This document shows positions 13,852-19,908 of a DNA stretch of 33,350 nt, one piece after another (position 1 is the first letter of the stretch; every line of letters starts with the position of its first letter). The notes under the pieces are model-generated. The model saw only the letters and a program-made list of their open reading frames with translations, had not been told where the DNA came from and searched no databases. Origin of the DNA: a virus; IMG/VR virus record IMGVR_UViG_3300047300_000016, positions 1 through 33,350 of that record. The stretch is one strand, 5' to 3'. A program made the translations under genes and the position numbers.

Positions 13852-14637
13852 ATGCACTACTATCAACACCATATTGGTGATTTCATCAAGGATACTTCGT
13901 TTTTAACAAATGAAGAAATTGGGATTTATCTTAAGTTAATTTGGCTTTACTACGACACAGAAAAGCCATTGCCAAACAATTTATTTGAACTTGGGATGAA
14001 GACAGGAACTCGTGACAACACGGAAATGTTGTCAGGATTGCTTGAAATGTTTTTTTCATTTCACTCAGTTGAAGATTGTTGGCATCACAACAGATGCGAC
14101 AAAGAAATTGAACACTACAAACAGCAACTAACTACTGCTTCTAAAGCTGGAAAAGCATCAGCACTTAAACGAGCGATGAACAAAAATTCAACAAGCGTTG
14201 AACGAGCGTTGAACGAGCGTTTAACAGATGTTCAACCAACCAATAACCAACAACCAATAACCAATAACCAAGTTAAAGAAAACAAGCGTGGCTCACGCCT
14301 CGCTAAAGATTTAATTTTTCCAGAAGAATGGTTTTTGTTTTGTAAACAAGAAAGACCAGACTTAGAGCCATTGATTACTTTTAATAAGTTTCAAGATTAC
14401 TGGATAGCCCAAGCTGGTCAAAAGGGTGTCAAGCTAGATTGGTTTGCCACATGGCGTAATTGGGTGAGAAACACAAATGCACCGAAAGTTAATCCTGCTG
14501 ACATTGTGAGGCTCACAGTTCCATTAAAGAATGAGCCTGACCCTGCATTGGAAAAGATTAAGGCTGATGAAAAGAAGGCTACACCAATGCCAGACCACAT
14601 TCGCAAATACATTGCAGAAGTAGTAAGGAAAGCATGA
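13852..14637 (+). CDS. DUF1376 replication-initiation-type protein with internal iteron-like repeats
   Basis: I choose ATG 13852, with GGAG about 7 bases upstream, because the DUF1376 domain starts there (MHYYQHHIGDFIKDTSFLTN, then EEIGIYLKLIWLYYDTEKPL). Residues 1-95 are this winged-helix-like domain, typical of phage and prophage replication proteins. Residues 110-145 form a low-complexity linker encoded by direct DNA repeats. Residues 150-210 (DLIFPEEWFLFCKQERPD to DWFATWRNWVRN) resemble the C-terminal region of lambda O-like and other initiators. It probably marks the origin and recruits host helicase, since no phage helicase is present. The 261-residue length is normal for the type. Confidence 0.78.
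   Translation: MHYYQHHIGDFIKDTSFLTNEEIGIYLKLIWLYYDTEKPLPNNLFELGMKTGTRDNTEMLSGLLEMFFSFHSVEDCWHHNRCDKEIEHYKQQLTTASKAGKASALKRAMNKNSTSVERALNERLTDVQPTNNQQPITNNQVKENKRGSRLAKDLIFPEEWFLFCKQERPDLEPLITFNKFQDYWIAQAGQKGVKLDWFATWRNWVRNTNAPKVNPADIVRLTVPLKNEPDPALEKIKADEKKATPMPDHIRKYIAEVVRKA
14197..14270 (+). repeat. Iteron-like direct repeats, candidate replication origin
   Basis: GTTGAACGAGC occurs twice in tandem (14197-14207, 14208-14218), followed by the degenerate GTTTAACAGAT. Next comes an AT-rich run with three copies of CCAATAACCA (14240-14249, 14254-14263, 14261-14270). The position inside the initiator gene, between its two domains, is the same as the lambda origin inside gene O. Confidence 0.55.
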
Positions 14638-15290
14638 AAGTCCTCCCAATTAACAATTTTGAAGTTGAGCCTTGGTTACTTGAAAAACACTATGCCAAGC
14701 GTATGCCTCAGATCATGCACGCCTTTGGTCTTTACAAGGATGACATCTTGGTTGGTGTCGTAACATACGGAATACCCGCTTCACCACCACTTTGCATGGG
14801 AATTTGTGGAAAAGAGTACTCAGACAAGGTTTTAGAGCTAAACAGAGTCTGTTTACTGGACAACCACAAAAACGAAGCATCTTTTCTTGTTGCAAACTCT
14901 ATTAAGTTGTTGCCAAAACCAATGATTGTGGTTTCGTTTGCCGATACAAGCCAAGGTCATGTTGGCTATGTCTATCAGGCTACCAACTTTCTCTATACTG
15001 GTTTATCAGCAAACAGGATTGATTGGACAATCAAAGGCCAAGAGCACAAACACGCCAAAACTATTGGTGACGGATTAACCCTTGCTGAGATTAAAGAGCT
15101 TCATGGTGATGACTTTTACTATGTTGAGAGGTCAAGAAAGCACAGATATATCTTGTTTCATGGATCAAAAACAGACAAGAAGGTCTTGCGTTCTAAGTTG
15201 AAATACGAAGTGTTGCCCTATCCAAAGGGTGACTCTCAAAGATACGATTCTGGAACTACTGTAAAAACTCAACAACTTTTATTCGCATGA
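14634..15290 (+). CDS. Mom-like DNA adenine modification protein
   Basis: This 218-residue protein has the pattern of phage Mu Mom, which converts adenine in DNA to a carbamoylmethyl form and protects phage DNA from many restriction enzymes. Visible motifs are H19-Y20 near the N-terminus, ELNRV at 68-72, SFADTSQGHVG at 101-111, YQATNFLYTG at 114-123, and RKHRYILF at 168-175. The fold is GNAT-like, and the HY pair and the SxADTxxGHxGxxYQAxNF block are the most telling. It overlaps the replication gene by 4 bases. I do not see a Com-like translational activator nearby. Chemistry of the product here is inferred. Confidence 0.82.
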   Translation: MKVLPINNFEVEPWLLEKHYAKRMPQIMHAFGLYKDDILVGVVTYGIPASPPLCMGICGKEYSDKVLELNRVCLLDNHKNEASFLVANSIKLLPKPMIVVSFADTSQGHVGYVYQATNFLYTGLSANRIDWTIKGQEHKHAKTIGDGLTLAEIKELHGDDFYYVERSRKHRYILFHGSKTDKKVLRSKLKYEVLPYPKGDSQRYDSGTTVKTQQLLFA

Positions 15291-15391
15291 ATTACTTTGA
15301 AGCCATGAAACTACTGGACAAGGTGCGTGAAGGCGTACCTTTTCCTCTACACCTGATAAACAAAGCATTGGAGCTTACTGGTGACCTTTAG
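15287..15391 (+). CDS. 34-residue small protein
   Basis: This ORF starts in an ATGA overlap with the Mom-like gene. It encodes MNYFEAMKLLDKVREGVPFP and LHLINKALELTGDL, probably two short helices. Similar tiny proteins with EGxPxPxxLINxALxLTGDL occur in other phages, as far as I remember. It overlaps the next GTG start by 11 bases. The function is unknown. Confidence 0.6.
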   Translation: MNYFEAMKLLDKVREGVPFPLHLINKALELTGDL

Positions 15392-15593
15392 TCGCAGAAA
15401 TGTAGAAAACCCAAGCGATAGACAAATCCTCGAGATCGCAGAGGCTCGGGAGCTTTATCACAACTGGATGCAAAGCAAAAAAGCTGATCTGATTCGTGCC
15501 AGATTGGAACGAGCAGAACGAATCTACGGCTCTGGTGCTAGAGACAGAATAAGAGCATATATGGCGCAAATGAAAGAAGGGAAACTCGAATGA
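15381..15593 (+). CDS. 70-residue basic helical protein, GTG start
   Basis: The start is a GTG with GGAG 8 bases upstream, and the stop overlaps the next ATG. The product (TFSRRNVENPSDRQILEIAE, ARELYHNWMQSKKADLIRAR, LERAERIYGSGARDRIRAYM) is nearly all helix and rich in Arg, Lys and Glu. I recognise no family. Position between the modification gene and a nuclease suggests an early DNA-related role. Confidence 0.65.
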   Translation: MTFSRRNVENPSDRQILEIAEARELYHNWMQSKKADLIRARLERAERIYGSGARDRIRAYMAQMKEGKLE

Positions 15594-15862
15594 GATATGC
15601 CGCTAGAGTTGATGCTAACCAAACCCAGATAGTTTCTGCCTTGCGAGCCGCAGGTGCTTATGTCTGGATTATTGGCTTACCTGTTGACCTTTTGGTTGGC
15701 TACAAGAATCACACTTTTCTGGTGGAGATCAAAGATGGCTCTAAAAAGCGTTTAACCAAGCTACAAGCCGATTTTTTTGAAGGGTGGATAGGTGGGACGC
15801 TATGCAGGGTAGATAACGCTGAGAGCGCCTTAAGAATGATTGGGGTAAAAAATGATTCTTAA
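15590..15862 (+). CDS. VRR-NUC-type nuclease
   Basis: This 90-residue protein has a minimal PD-(D/E)xK core: VDANQTQIVSALRAAGAYVW, then PVDLLVGY (D33 region), FLVEIKDG (E46 and K48 region) and a following Gln (TKLQADFF). This is the pattern of small VRR-NUC and related phage nucleases that act on branched DNA. Next to NinB and upstream of a Ref-like nuclease, it likely resolves recombination or replication intermediates. It overlaps genes on both sides. Confidence 0.82.
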   Translation: MRYAARVDANQTQIVSALRAAGAYVWIIGLPVDLLVGYKNHTFLVEIKDGSKKRLTKLQADFFEGWIGGTLCRVDNAESALRMIGVKNDS

Positions 15863-16253
15863 CCTGACAAGCACAGAACAGGCGAAAACCACTATCCGTC
15901 TTCATTGGGACAAAATAACCAAGGCTTTGGACTCTGGTAAACATCTAACAATGGAGATCAAGCTGGCAAGCAAAAGCCGTGAGCAAGAGGAAAAGTACCA
16001 TGCAATGATTGGCGACATTGCCAAACAAGCACAGCACATGGGTGCTAAGTGGTCTGCCGAGGATTGGAAGCGTTTACTGGTTGACCAATACTTGCGTGAA
16101 ACAGAGAACATACAAGGGAAGATCATTCCTAACCTTGATAGCTCTGGCATCGTTCAACTAGGGATGCAAACAAGGAACTTCACCAAGGAACAAGCAAGCG
16201 AATTTGTAGAGTGGCTTTACGCTTGGGCAGCAAATAACGGAATAAATTTGTGA
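15852..16253 (+). CDS. ninB: NinB recombination protein (lambda Orf family)
   Basis: This 133-residue protein matches NinB, which binds ssDNA and helps recombination by replacing host RecFOR functions. Telling parts are EQEEKYHAMIGDIAKQAQHM, AKWSAEDWKRLLVDQYLRE, IIPNLDSSGIVQLGMQTRNF and the C-terminal EQASEFVEWLYAWAANNGI. Length fits the family. It overlaps the nuclease by 11 bases, and a candidate operator-promoter follows its stop. Confidence 0.88.
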   Translation: MILNLTSTEQAKTTIRLHWDKITKALDSGKHLTMEIKLASKSREQEEKYHAMIGDIAKQAQHMGAKWSAEDWKRLLVDQYLRETENIQGKIIPNLDSSGIVQLGMQTRNFTKEQASEFVEWLYAWAANNGINL

Positions 16254-16270
16254 TTAGGGTAAGTCCCTAG

Positions 16271-16299
16271 ACTAAACATCTTGTTTAGTTTGCTATACT
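16271..16299 (+). promoter_or_regulatory. Extended -10 promoter with perfect palindromic operator
   Basis: ACTAAACA (16271-16278) and TGTTTAGT (16282-16289) form a perfect 8-base inverted repeat with a 3-base spacer. Just downstream is TGC-TATACT (16291-16299), an extended -10. The palindrome occupies the -35 region, so a bound regulator would directly repress, or activate, the small-gene cluster from 16346. Confidence 0.6.
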
Positions 16300-16345
16300 A
16301 ACGTCAGCCCAAACAATTCGTGAGGGTACTTTTAAGGATTAAGTC

Positions 16346-16603
16346 ATGGAATACGAATTTGAAACAACTACTGGTGCTGGTGGCGAGACTGTGCAATGCG
16401 TCTTGGAGTACGAGATGGACGAGGAAGGTACATACGCAGAGAATCTTAAGTCAATTCACTTTGAAGGCGTAGATGTATTTGCTTTGCTGTCTGATGAACA
16501 ATTCATGCAGATTGAGATGGATGGCACTATGAAGCTGGCAAGTCACTTGTTGGCTGAGTCTGACCATTCTGCATCTGTTGAATACGACTTGAGAGCCGTA
16601 TGA
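16346..16603 (+). CDS. 85-residue acidic small protein
   Basis: This protein is strongly acidic (MEYEFETTTGAGGETVQCVL, then EYEMDEEGTYAENLKSIHFE) and probably mixed alpha/beta. AAGG lies 9 bases before the ATG. It is the first gene after the operator-promoter at 16271-16299. Its charge recalls DNA-mimic or host-inhibitor proteins, but nothing specific supports that. Family unknown. Confidence 0.65.
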   Translation: MEYEFETTTGAGGETVQCVLEYEMDEEGTYAENLKSIHFEGVDVFALLSDEQFMQIEMDGTMKLASHLLAESDHSASVEYDLRAV

Positions 16604-16752
16604 TTCTTGGTTGCAAGCCAAAAGAGCCTGATGCAAAGTGTTTGAACTGCAAAAGGCTTTTTTTACCTAATGCTGTCAATGTCAAGAACTCTAAGGACAA
16701 GGCTTGCATTTATGTACCTAAATCTTTACAGGTGAAAACGACACATCGCTAG
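16600..16752 (+). CDS. 50-residue protein with zinc-ribbon-like Cys pair
   Basis: This ORF is ATGA-coupled to the acidic gene. It encodes MILGCKPKEPDAKCLNCKRL, FLPNAVNVKNSKDKACIYVP, then KSLQVKTTHR. Four cysteines, including CLNC, suggest a small metal-binding knuckle. It is basic. I know no family; the coupling is the main support. Confidence 0.5.
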   Translation: MILGCKPKEPDAKCLNCKRLFLPNAVNVKNSKDKACIYVPKSLQVKTTHR

Positions 16753-16765
16753 AACGTGTCGATTT
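16736..16765 (+). terminator. Weak hairpin after 16600 gene
   Basis: CGACAC (16739-16744) pairs with GTGTCG (16756-16761), with AAA and TTT able to extend the stem. There is no long T run, so termination would be weak at best. Confidence 0.25.
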
Positions 16766-16782
16766 AATAGAGAAAAACAAAC

Positions 16783-17007
16783 ATGACTAAAAAAGACATA
16801 GTTCGCATGGCACAAGAGGCAGGATTGGTTAATTGGGAAGCTACTGCATACGCAAATGAACTTGAACGCTTTGCTAAGTTAGTAGCTTCTGCTGAACGAG
16901 AGAAATGTGCAAAAGTGTGTGAAAAATTAAAAAAAGATATGACACCTATTGCTGCACTAAGTGCATGGGCTTGTGCAGTAATGATAAGAGCAAGGGGACA
17001 AGCATGA
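16783..17007 (+). CDS. 74-residue conserved phage accessory protein
   Basis: The protein reads MTKKDIVRMAQEAGLVNWEA, ANELERFAKLVASAEREKCA, KVCEKLKKDM. The pattern MTKxDIxRMAxEAG...LERFAxLVAxAEREKCAxVCE is common in phages of Burkholderiales and relatives, where the genes are of unknown function. It is almost all helix, with paired cysteines. It is coupled by ATGA to the next gene. Confidence 0.7.
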   Translation: MTKKDIVRMAQEAGLVNWEATAYANELERFAKLVASAEREKCAKVCEKLKKDMTPIAALSAWACAVMIRARGQA

Positions 17008-17450
17008 CTAAAGACGAAGCATTGAAGCTGGCGCTGGAGGCGTTACAACATGAAGCAGACACAGGAAATGATGATGCTTATAAATTAGAGCGTGATGCCA
17101 TCAAAGAAGCCTTGGCACAGCCAGAGCCTTGGGAGAAGTTCTGCGATTCAAATTGTGTTTGGACTGACCATTATCCTGATTGCAAGTTGGCAGAGCAGGA
17201 GCCTGTGGCGTGGTTAAAAGTTGTGGAAACGCACGGAGGTTGGGGGAAGTTTGTAGAAGCCAAGCCAAATGACAAAGATGCAAAGCCTGTCTACACCACC
17301 CCACCACCCGTGGCGGAGCCACATAAGCGCAAGCCGTTATCGGATGAGAAGATTAACGAGTTCTTTCAAGGCATGGAACCAAATAACGGATTCTGGCTTT
17401 CATTTGCCCGAGCCATCGAAGCCGCACACGGCATTAAGGAGAACACATGA
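17004..17450 (+). CDS. 148-residue conserved phage accessory protein
   Basis: I start it at ATG 17004, in an ATGA overlap, rather than at an upstream in-frame codon at 16965. The N-terminus MTKDEALKLALEALQHEADT and the central EQEPVAWLKVVE are recurring elements of a modular phage protein found in many proteobacterial phages. Cys residues cluster at about 46-62 (FCDSNCVWTDHYPDC). The last 40 residues are another helix pair. The function is unknown. Confidence 0.7.
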   Translation: MTKDEALKLALEALQHEADTGNDDAYKLERDAIKEALAQPEPWEKFCDSNCVWTDHYPDCKLAEQEPVAWLKVVETHGGWGKFVEAKPNDKDAKPVYTTPPPVAEPHKRKPLSDEKINEFFQGMEPNNGFWLSFARAIEAAHGIKENT

Positions 17451-17680
17451 CTGAATGGACAAAAGAGGAAGACGAAGCCTTTAACGATGTTGAAAGGCAA
17501 TCTAACCTTGGTAAGCAAATACTGAGAGATTTAGGTCAGCCTTACTACTATGACACTTATGTCTCACCAACACAGAGAAACGAAGTGTTAGAGGAAGTGG
17601 CTAAAGAGTTTGACAAGATGAAAGCCTTTGGCACTACTGCTGAGTCGTTCGCAACATTTGTAAGGAATATGAAGCAATGA
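17447..17680 (+). CDS. 77-residue acidic helical protein
   Basis: This ORF is ATGA-coupled at both ends. It reads MTEWTKEEDEAFNDVERQSN, a Tyr-rich patch (GQPYYYDTYVSP), then EEVAKEFDKMKAFGTTAESF. It is likely helical and acidic with no membrane segment. Family not recognised. Confidence 0.6.
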   Translation: MTEWTKEEDEAFNDVERQSNLGKQILRDLGQPYYYDTYVSPTQRNEVLEEVAKEFDKMKAFGTTAESFATFVRNMKQ

Positions 17681-17871
17681 CTGATGCTGAAATTTATATA
17701 AATTACCCTCACATTCCTGAAATAGCTTTAGGAGTATTTTGGGGATGGTTTCTTATCAAGTTGTTTTTAAAGTTAAATGGTGGAATAAAAAATGTTATTT
17801 ATTTGCTAAAAAAATACTTTGAAACAGAAAAAATGGCAATTGATGCTTTGAAAAGGAAAAATCATGGGTAA
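17677..17871 (+). CDS. 64-residue membrane protein, AT-rich gene
   Basis: The product has a hydrophobic segment at about residues 13-32 (PEIALGVFWGWFLIKLFLKL) followed by a basic amphipathic helix (GIKNVIYLLKKYFETEKM). One membrane span is likely. The gene is more AT-rich than those beside it, which may point to separate origin. It is ATGA-coupled upstream and overlaps the next start. The function is unknown. Confidence 0.6.
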   Translation: MTDAEIYINYPHIPEIALGVFWGWFLIKLFLKLNGGIKNVIYLLKKYFETEKMAIDALKRKNHG

Positions 17872-18061
17872 AGGCTCAACCCCAAGACCATTCAATGTAA
17901 GCAATCAAGAATACGCAAATAGATGGGATGCCATTTTTGGCAGAGATAATGAGAAAAAGAACGAAGCGCAAAATCTGGAATCTGATCGACCCCTGCACTC
18001 ATGCGATAGTGGGAGCAGCGATAACCCAGAGGGACAAGCTGGACAAGCTCAGGATGCTTGA
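17864..18061 (+). CDS. Small conserved phage protein (MGKGS type)
   Basis: The N-terminus MGKGSTPRPFNVSNQEYANR followed by WDAIFGRDN is a widespread small phage protein of unknown function; I know it from many Caudoviricetes with nearly the same start. Relatives usually end soon after the WDxIF motif. Here an extra polar tail of about 30 residues overlaps the start of the next gene in another frame. AAGG AAAAATC precedes the ATG. Confidence 0.72.
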   Translation: MGKGSTPRPFNVSNQEYANRWDAIFGRDNEKKNEAQNLESDRPLHSCDSGSSDNPEGQAGQAQDA

Positions 18062-18407
18062 GTATTCCGCTCTTGAGGCCATCACTAAGGGCAATGGGAC
18101 TATCCATGACTGGCGAGTTCTAGTCGATGTTCTAAACCTATCTGAAATGATGGGAAAGAACGGAGTAGGCCCAGAGGTGCTACCTATCTGCCAAAAAGCC
18201 CAGACAAGCCTCCATAAAGCCGCTATGCGCTACCAAGAGACATTGAGCATGGGATTGGACGGAGAAGGAATAAAAGCCTGTAGAGACTTGATCGAATACG
18301 CTGATCTACAGCAAGGAAGTATCTCAAGAAGTGAGTTTGAGAGATACATTCAGAAAACAAAAGACTACATTCGTTCACATGGCGACAAGGTGGTAGAGAT
18401 TGAATAA
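17949..18407 (+). CDS. 152-residue conserved phage protein (Fis-like annotation in relatives)
   Basis: I prefer ATG 17949 (MRKRTKRKIWNLIDPCTHAI) over an ATG at 17928, since relatives begin with a basic RKRxKxK stretch. It continues with HAIVGAAITQRDKLDKLRML, ALEAITKGNGTIHDWRVLVD and LNLSEMMGKNGVGPEVLPIC, and is helical throughout. Similar phage proteins are often labelled Fis-family regulators on weak grounds. Most of its start overlaps the previous gene by 113 bases. It may bind DNA through the basic N-terminus; function unproven. Confidence 0.65.
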   Translation: MRKRTKRKIWNLIDPCTHAIVGAAITQRDKLDKLRMLEYSALEAITKGNGTIHDWRVLVDVLNLSEMMGKNGVGPEVLPICQKAQTSLHKAAMRYQETLSMGLDGEGIKACRDLIEYADLQQGSISRSEFERYIQKTKDYIRSHGDKVVEIE

Positions 18408-18657
18408 CAACCCTACAAAGCGTGAAAGACTGCACCTAGCAAGAATCAAAGAGATGCCTTGCGGTGTTTGTGGTCAGTCTGGGCCATCGGATGCACATCA
18501 CATTAAACAGCATCACCAGTATCTCTGTATTCCGCTTTGCAAAGACTGCCATCAAGGGTCGCACAATGGAATCCATGGTCAAGCACGAATTTGGGCAGTT
18601 TATAAACATGACGAAATGTCTGTTTTAAACGACACATTGGCTAAGTTGATTGGATAG
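18400..18657 (+). CDS. Ref-like HNH endonuclease, TTG start
   Basis: This 85-residue protein begins at a TTG overlapping the previous stop by 8 bases. It carries CGVCG (residues about 21-25), DAHHIKQHHQY (31-41) and PLCKDCHQGSHNGIHGQ (45-61): a zinc-bound HNH/beta-beta-alpha metal core. The C..C / AHH / PLCxxCH..GIHG layout matches the P1 Ref recombination-enhancing, RecA-dependent nuclease group and related phage HNH proteins. Here it closes the early rightward operon just before an intrinsic terminator. Confidence 0.78.
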   Translation: MNNNPTKRERLHLARIKEMPCGVCGQSGPSDAHHIKQHHQYLCIPLCKDCHQGSHNGIHGQARIWAVYKHDEMSVLNDTLAKLIG

Positions 18658-18682
18658 AATCTAGTTGAGTTGCCAAGGTTTT

Positions 18683-18708
18683 AGAGGGATTGAGTTCCCT
18701 CTCTTTTT
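18683..18708 (+). terminator. Intrinsic terminator ending early rightward operon
   Basis: AGAGGGA (18683-18689) and TCCCTCT (18696-18702) form a perfect 7-bp stem around TTGAGT, followed by C and five Ts (18704-18708). It separates the early block from the late small-protein and packaging genes. Confidence 0.85.
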
Positions 18709-18718
18709 GTGCGAAAAT
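18690..18718 (+). promoter_or_regulatory. Weak candidate promoter overlapping terminator
   Basis: TTGAGT in the terminator loop (18690-18695) and GAAAAT (18713-18718) are 17 bases apart, each with four of six consensus bases. Something must start transcription of 18745 onward if the terminator is efficient. This is the best candidate I see, and it is weak. Confidence 0.25.
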
Positions 18719-18744
18719 ATCACAAACTCCTTGAGGATTCGAAA

Positions 18745-19251
18745 ATGAGCGGTTTACTTGAGCCATCAGTAAAGATTGAAATTGAGATACAAAGCCAAGA
18801 AAAGAATGGCGATGCGTGTCCTGTTGCTACAGGCGATGTAGAGGTAAACCTTGAGAATCGTCAAAAAGCCATTGATAAGGCCAACTACGGCCCAATGAAT
18901 CCTAACGAATCCAACATGGATTACTGGCGTGAAATCTCTAAGACTTGGAGAAATTCACCAGAACAAGCCAAAAAGTCTCGTTGCGGTAACTGTTCCGCTT
19001 TCATCCAGACCCCTAAGATGCTGTCTTGTATCGAGACTGGTCTTGAGATGAATGGCGAGGAAATGGACGCATGGGAAGTTATTGATGCTGGTGACTTAGG
19101 ATATTGCGAAGTTTTCGACTTTAAGTGTGCTTCCAAGAGAACTTGTGAGGCATGGATTGCAGGTGGGCCAATTACCGAGGAGAAAGACAATGGGAACGAC
19201 AAATCAGCAAGCTCTGGAGATGATGCAGAAACTTATGCAGAAGAAGACTAA
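18745..19251 (+). CDS. Conserved Cys-rich phage protein upstream of packaging genes
   Basis: I start it at ATG 18745, after GAGG, rather than GTG 18709. The N-terminal 75 residues are acidic and polar. The conserved part is CGNCSAFIQTPKMLSCIETG, a DAWEVIDAGDLGYCEVFDF segment, KCASKRTCEAW and IAGGPITEE, with six cysteines spaced as for a zinc or iron-sulfur site. I recognise this C-terminal pattern from many aquatic T4- and T7-like phages, always of unknown function. It is the first gene of the late rightward block. Confidence 0.75.
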   Translation: MSGLLEPSVKIEIEIQSQEKNGDACPVATGDVEVNLENRQKAIDKANYGPMNPNESNMDYWREISKTWRNSPEQAKKSRCGNCSAFIQTPKMLSCIETGLEMNGEEMDAWEVIDAGDLGYCEVFDFKCASKRTCEAWIAGGPITEEKDNGNDKSASSGDDAETYAEED

Positions 19252-19312
19252 ACCCATGCCAGTCAGGGGTGAGCGTACTGCAAAGAACAAAGCAAAGAAG
19301 CCTAAAAAATGA
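19190..19312 (+). CDS. 40-residue basic small protein
   Basis: A GAGGAG ribosome site inside the previous gene precedes the ATG by 7 bases. The product (MGTTNQQALEMMQKLMQKKT, then KPMPVRGERTAKNKAKKPKK) is a short helix followed by a Lys-rich tail, likely to bind nucleic acid. It overlaps the Cys-rich gene by 62 bases and the next gene by ATGA. Confidence 0.6.
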   Translation: MGTTNQQALEMMQKLMQKKTKPMPVRGERTAKNKAKKPKK

Positions 19313-19467
19313 ACGGACTTTACGCAAACATTCATGCGAAACAAAAACGCATTGAAGCGCAAAAGGCTGCTGGAAAGACTCCAGAGCGTATGCGTAAAGT
19401 TGGCTCGAAGGGTGCGCCAACTGCGAGTGCGTTTAAGCAAGCGGCTAAGACTGCTAAAAAGAAATGA
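19309..19467 (+). CDS. 52-residue conserved basic protein (YANIHAK type)
   Basis: The sequence NGLYANIHAKQKRIEAQKAA followed by ERMRKVGSKGAPTASAFKQA is a small basic protein found in very many aquatic phages. It is commonly seen beside the SHAVLAK-type protein, as here. The function is unknown; high basicity suggests DNA binding or packaging with the genome. ATGA overlaps on both sides. Confidence 0.78.
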   Translation: MNGLYANIHAKQKRIEAQKAAGKTPERMRKVGSKGAPTASAFKQAAKTAKKK

Positions 19468-19715
19468 TTAAACGAGGCTCAGAGCAGTTTTCTGGCTATA
19501 ACAAGCCTAAGAGAACTCCTAACCATCCAACCAAGTCTCACGCTGTTTTAGCGAAGTCTGGTGATGATGTGAAGCTCATCCGTTTTGGTCAACAAGGTGT
19601 TAAAGGCTCTCCTGATGGTTCAGCAAGGAACGAAGCATTTAAGGCTCGCCATGCTGAGAATATCGCCAAGGGCAAGATGTCTGCGGCATATTGGGCTAAC
19701 AAGGTTAAGTGGTAA
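19464..19715 (+). CDS. 83-residue conserved basic protein (SHAVLAK type)
   Basis: Residues 25-83 carry SHAVLAKSGDDVKLIRFGQQ, then GVKGSPDGSARNEAFKARHA and ENIAKGKMSAAYWANKVKW, a highly conserved phage module. Some phages fuse it to the YANIHAK protein; here the two are separate and ATGA-coupled. It may be a small virion or DNA-associated protein, but I know of no proven function. Confidence 0.8.
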   Translation: MIKRGSEQFSGYNKPKRTPNHPTKSHAVLAKSGDDVKLIRFGQQGVKGSPDGSARNEAFKARHAENIAKGKMSAAYWANKVKW

Positions 19716-19734
19716 AAAAACAACAGGTGATACT

Positions 19735-19908
19735 ATGAAAACTCCTAAACTTACAAAAGCTGGTCAGAAAAAAGTTGGTGCTGTAATGCACGAATTTAAA
19801 ACTGGCACATTGCACTCTGGTAAGGGTGGTAAAGTCGTTAAGAATCCTAAGCAGGGAATTGCCATTGCTTTGAGCGAAGCTGCTCGCAAGATGGGCAGAA
19901 TGAAGTAA
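19735..19908 (+). CDS. 57-residue DUF6496-type protein
   Basis: The ORF begins at the ATG at 19735. It has GQKKVGAVMHEFKTGTLHSG, KGGKVVKNPKQGIAIALSEA and ARKMGRMK. The KVMHEFKxGxLHSGxGxxVKxxKQAIAIALSEAR pattern is DUF6496, common in phages and some bacteria; function unknown. Basic. Its stop overlaps the next ATG (TAATG). Confidence 0.82.
   Translation: MKTPKLTKAGQKKVGAVMHEFKTGTLHSGKGGKVVKNPKQGIAIALSEAARKMGRMK

Noticed and set aside
13218-18657. Integrase, polymerase or helicase gene in the early region
   Set aside because: I looked for tyrosine/serine recombinase, DNA polymerase and Walker-type helicase motifs and found none.
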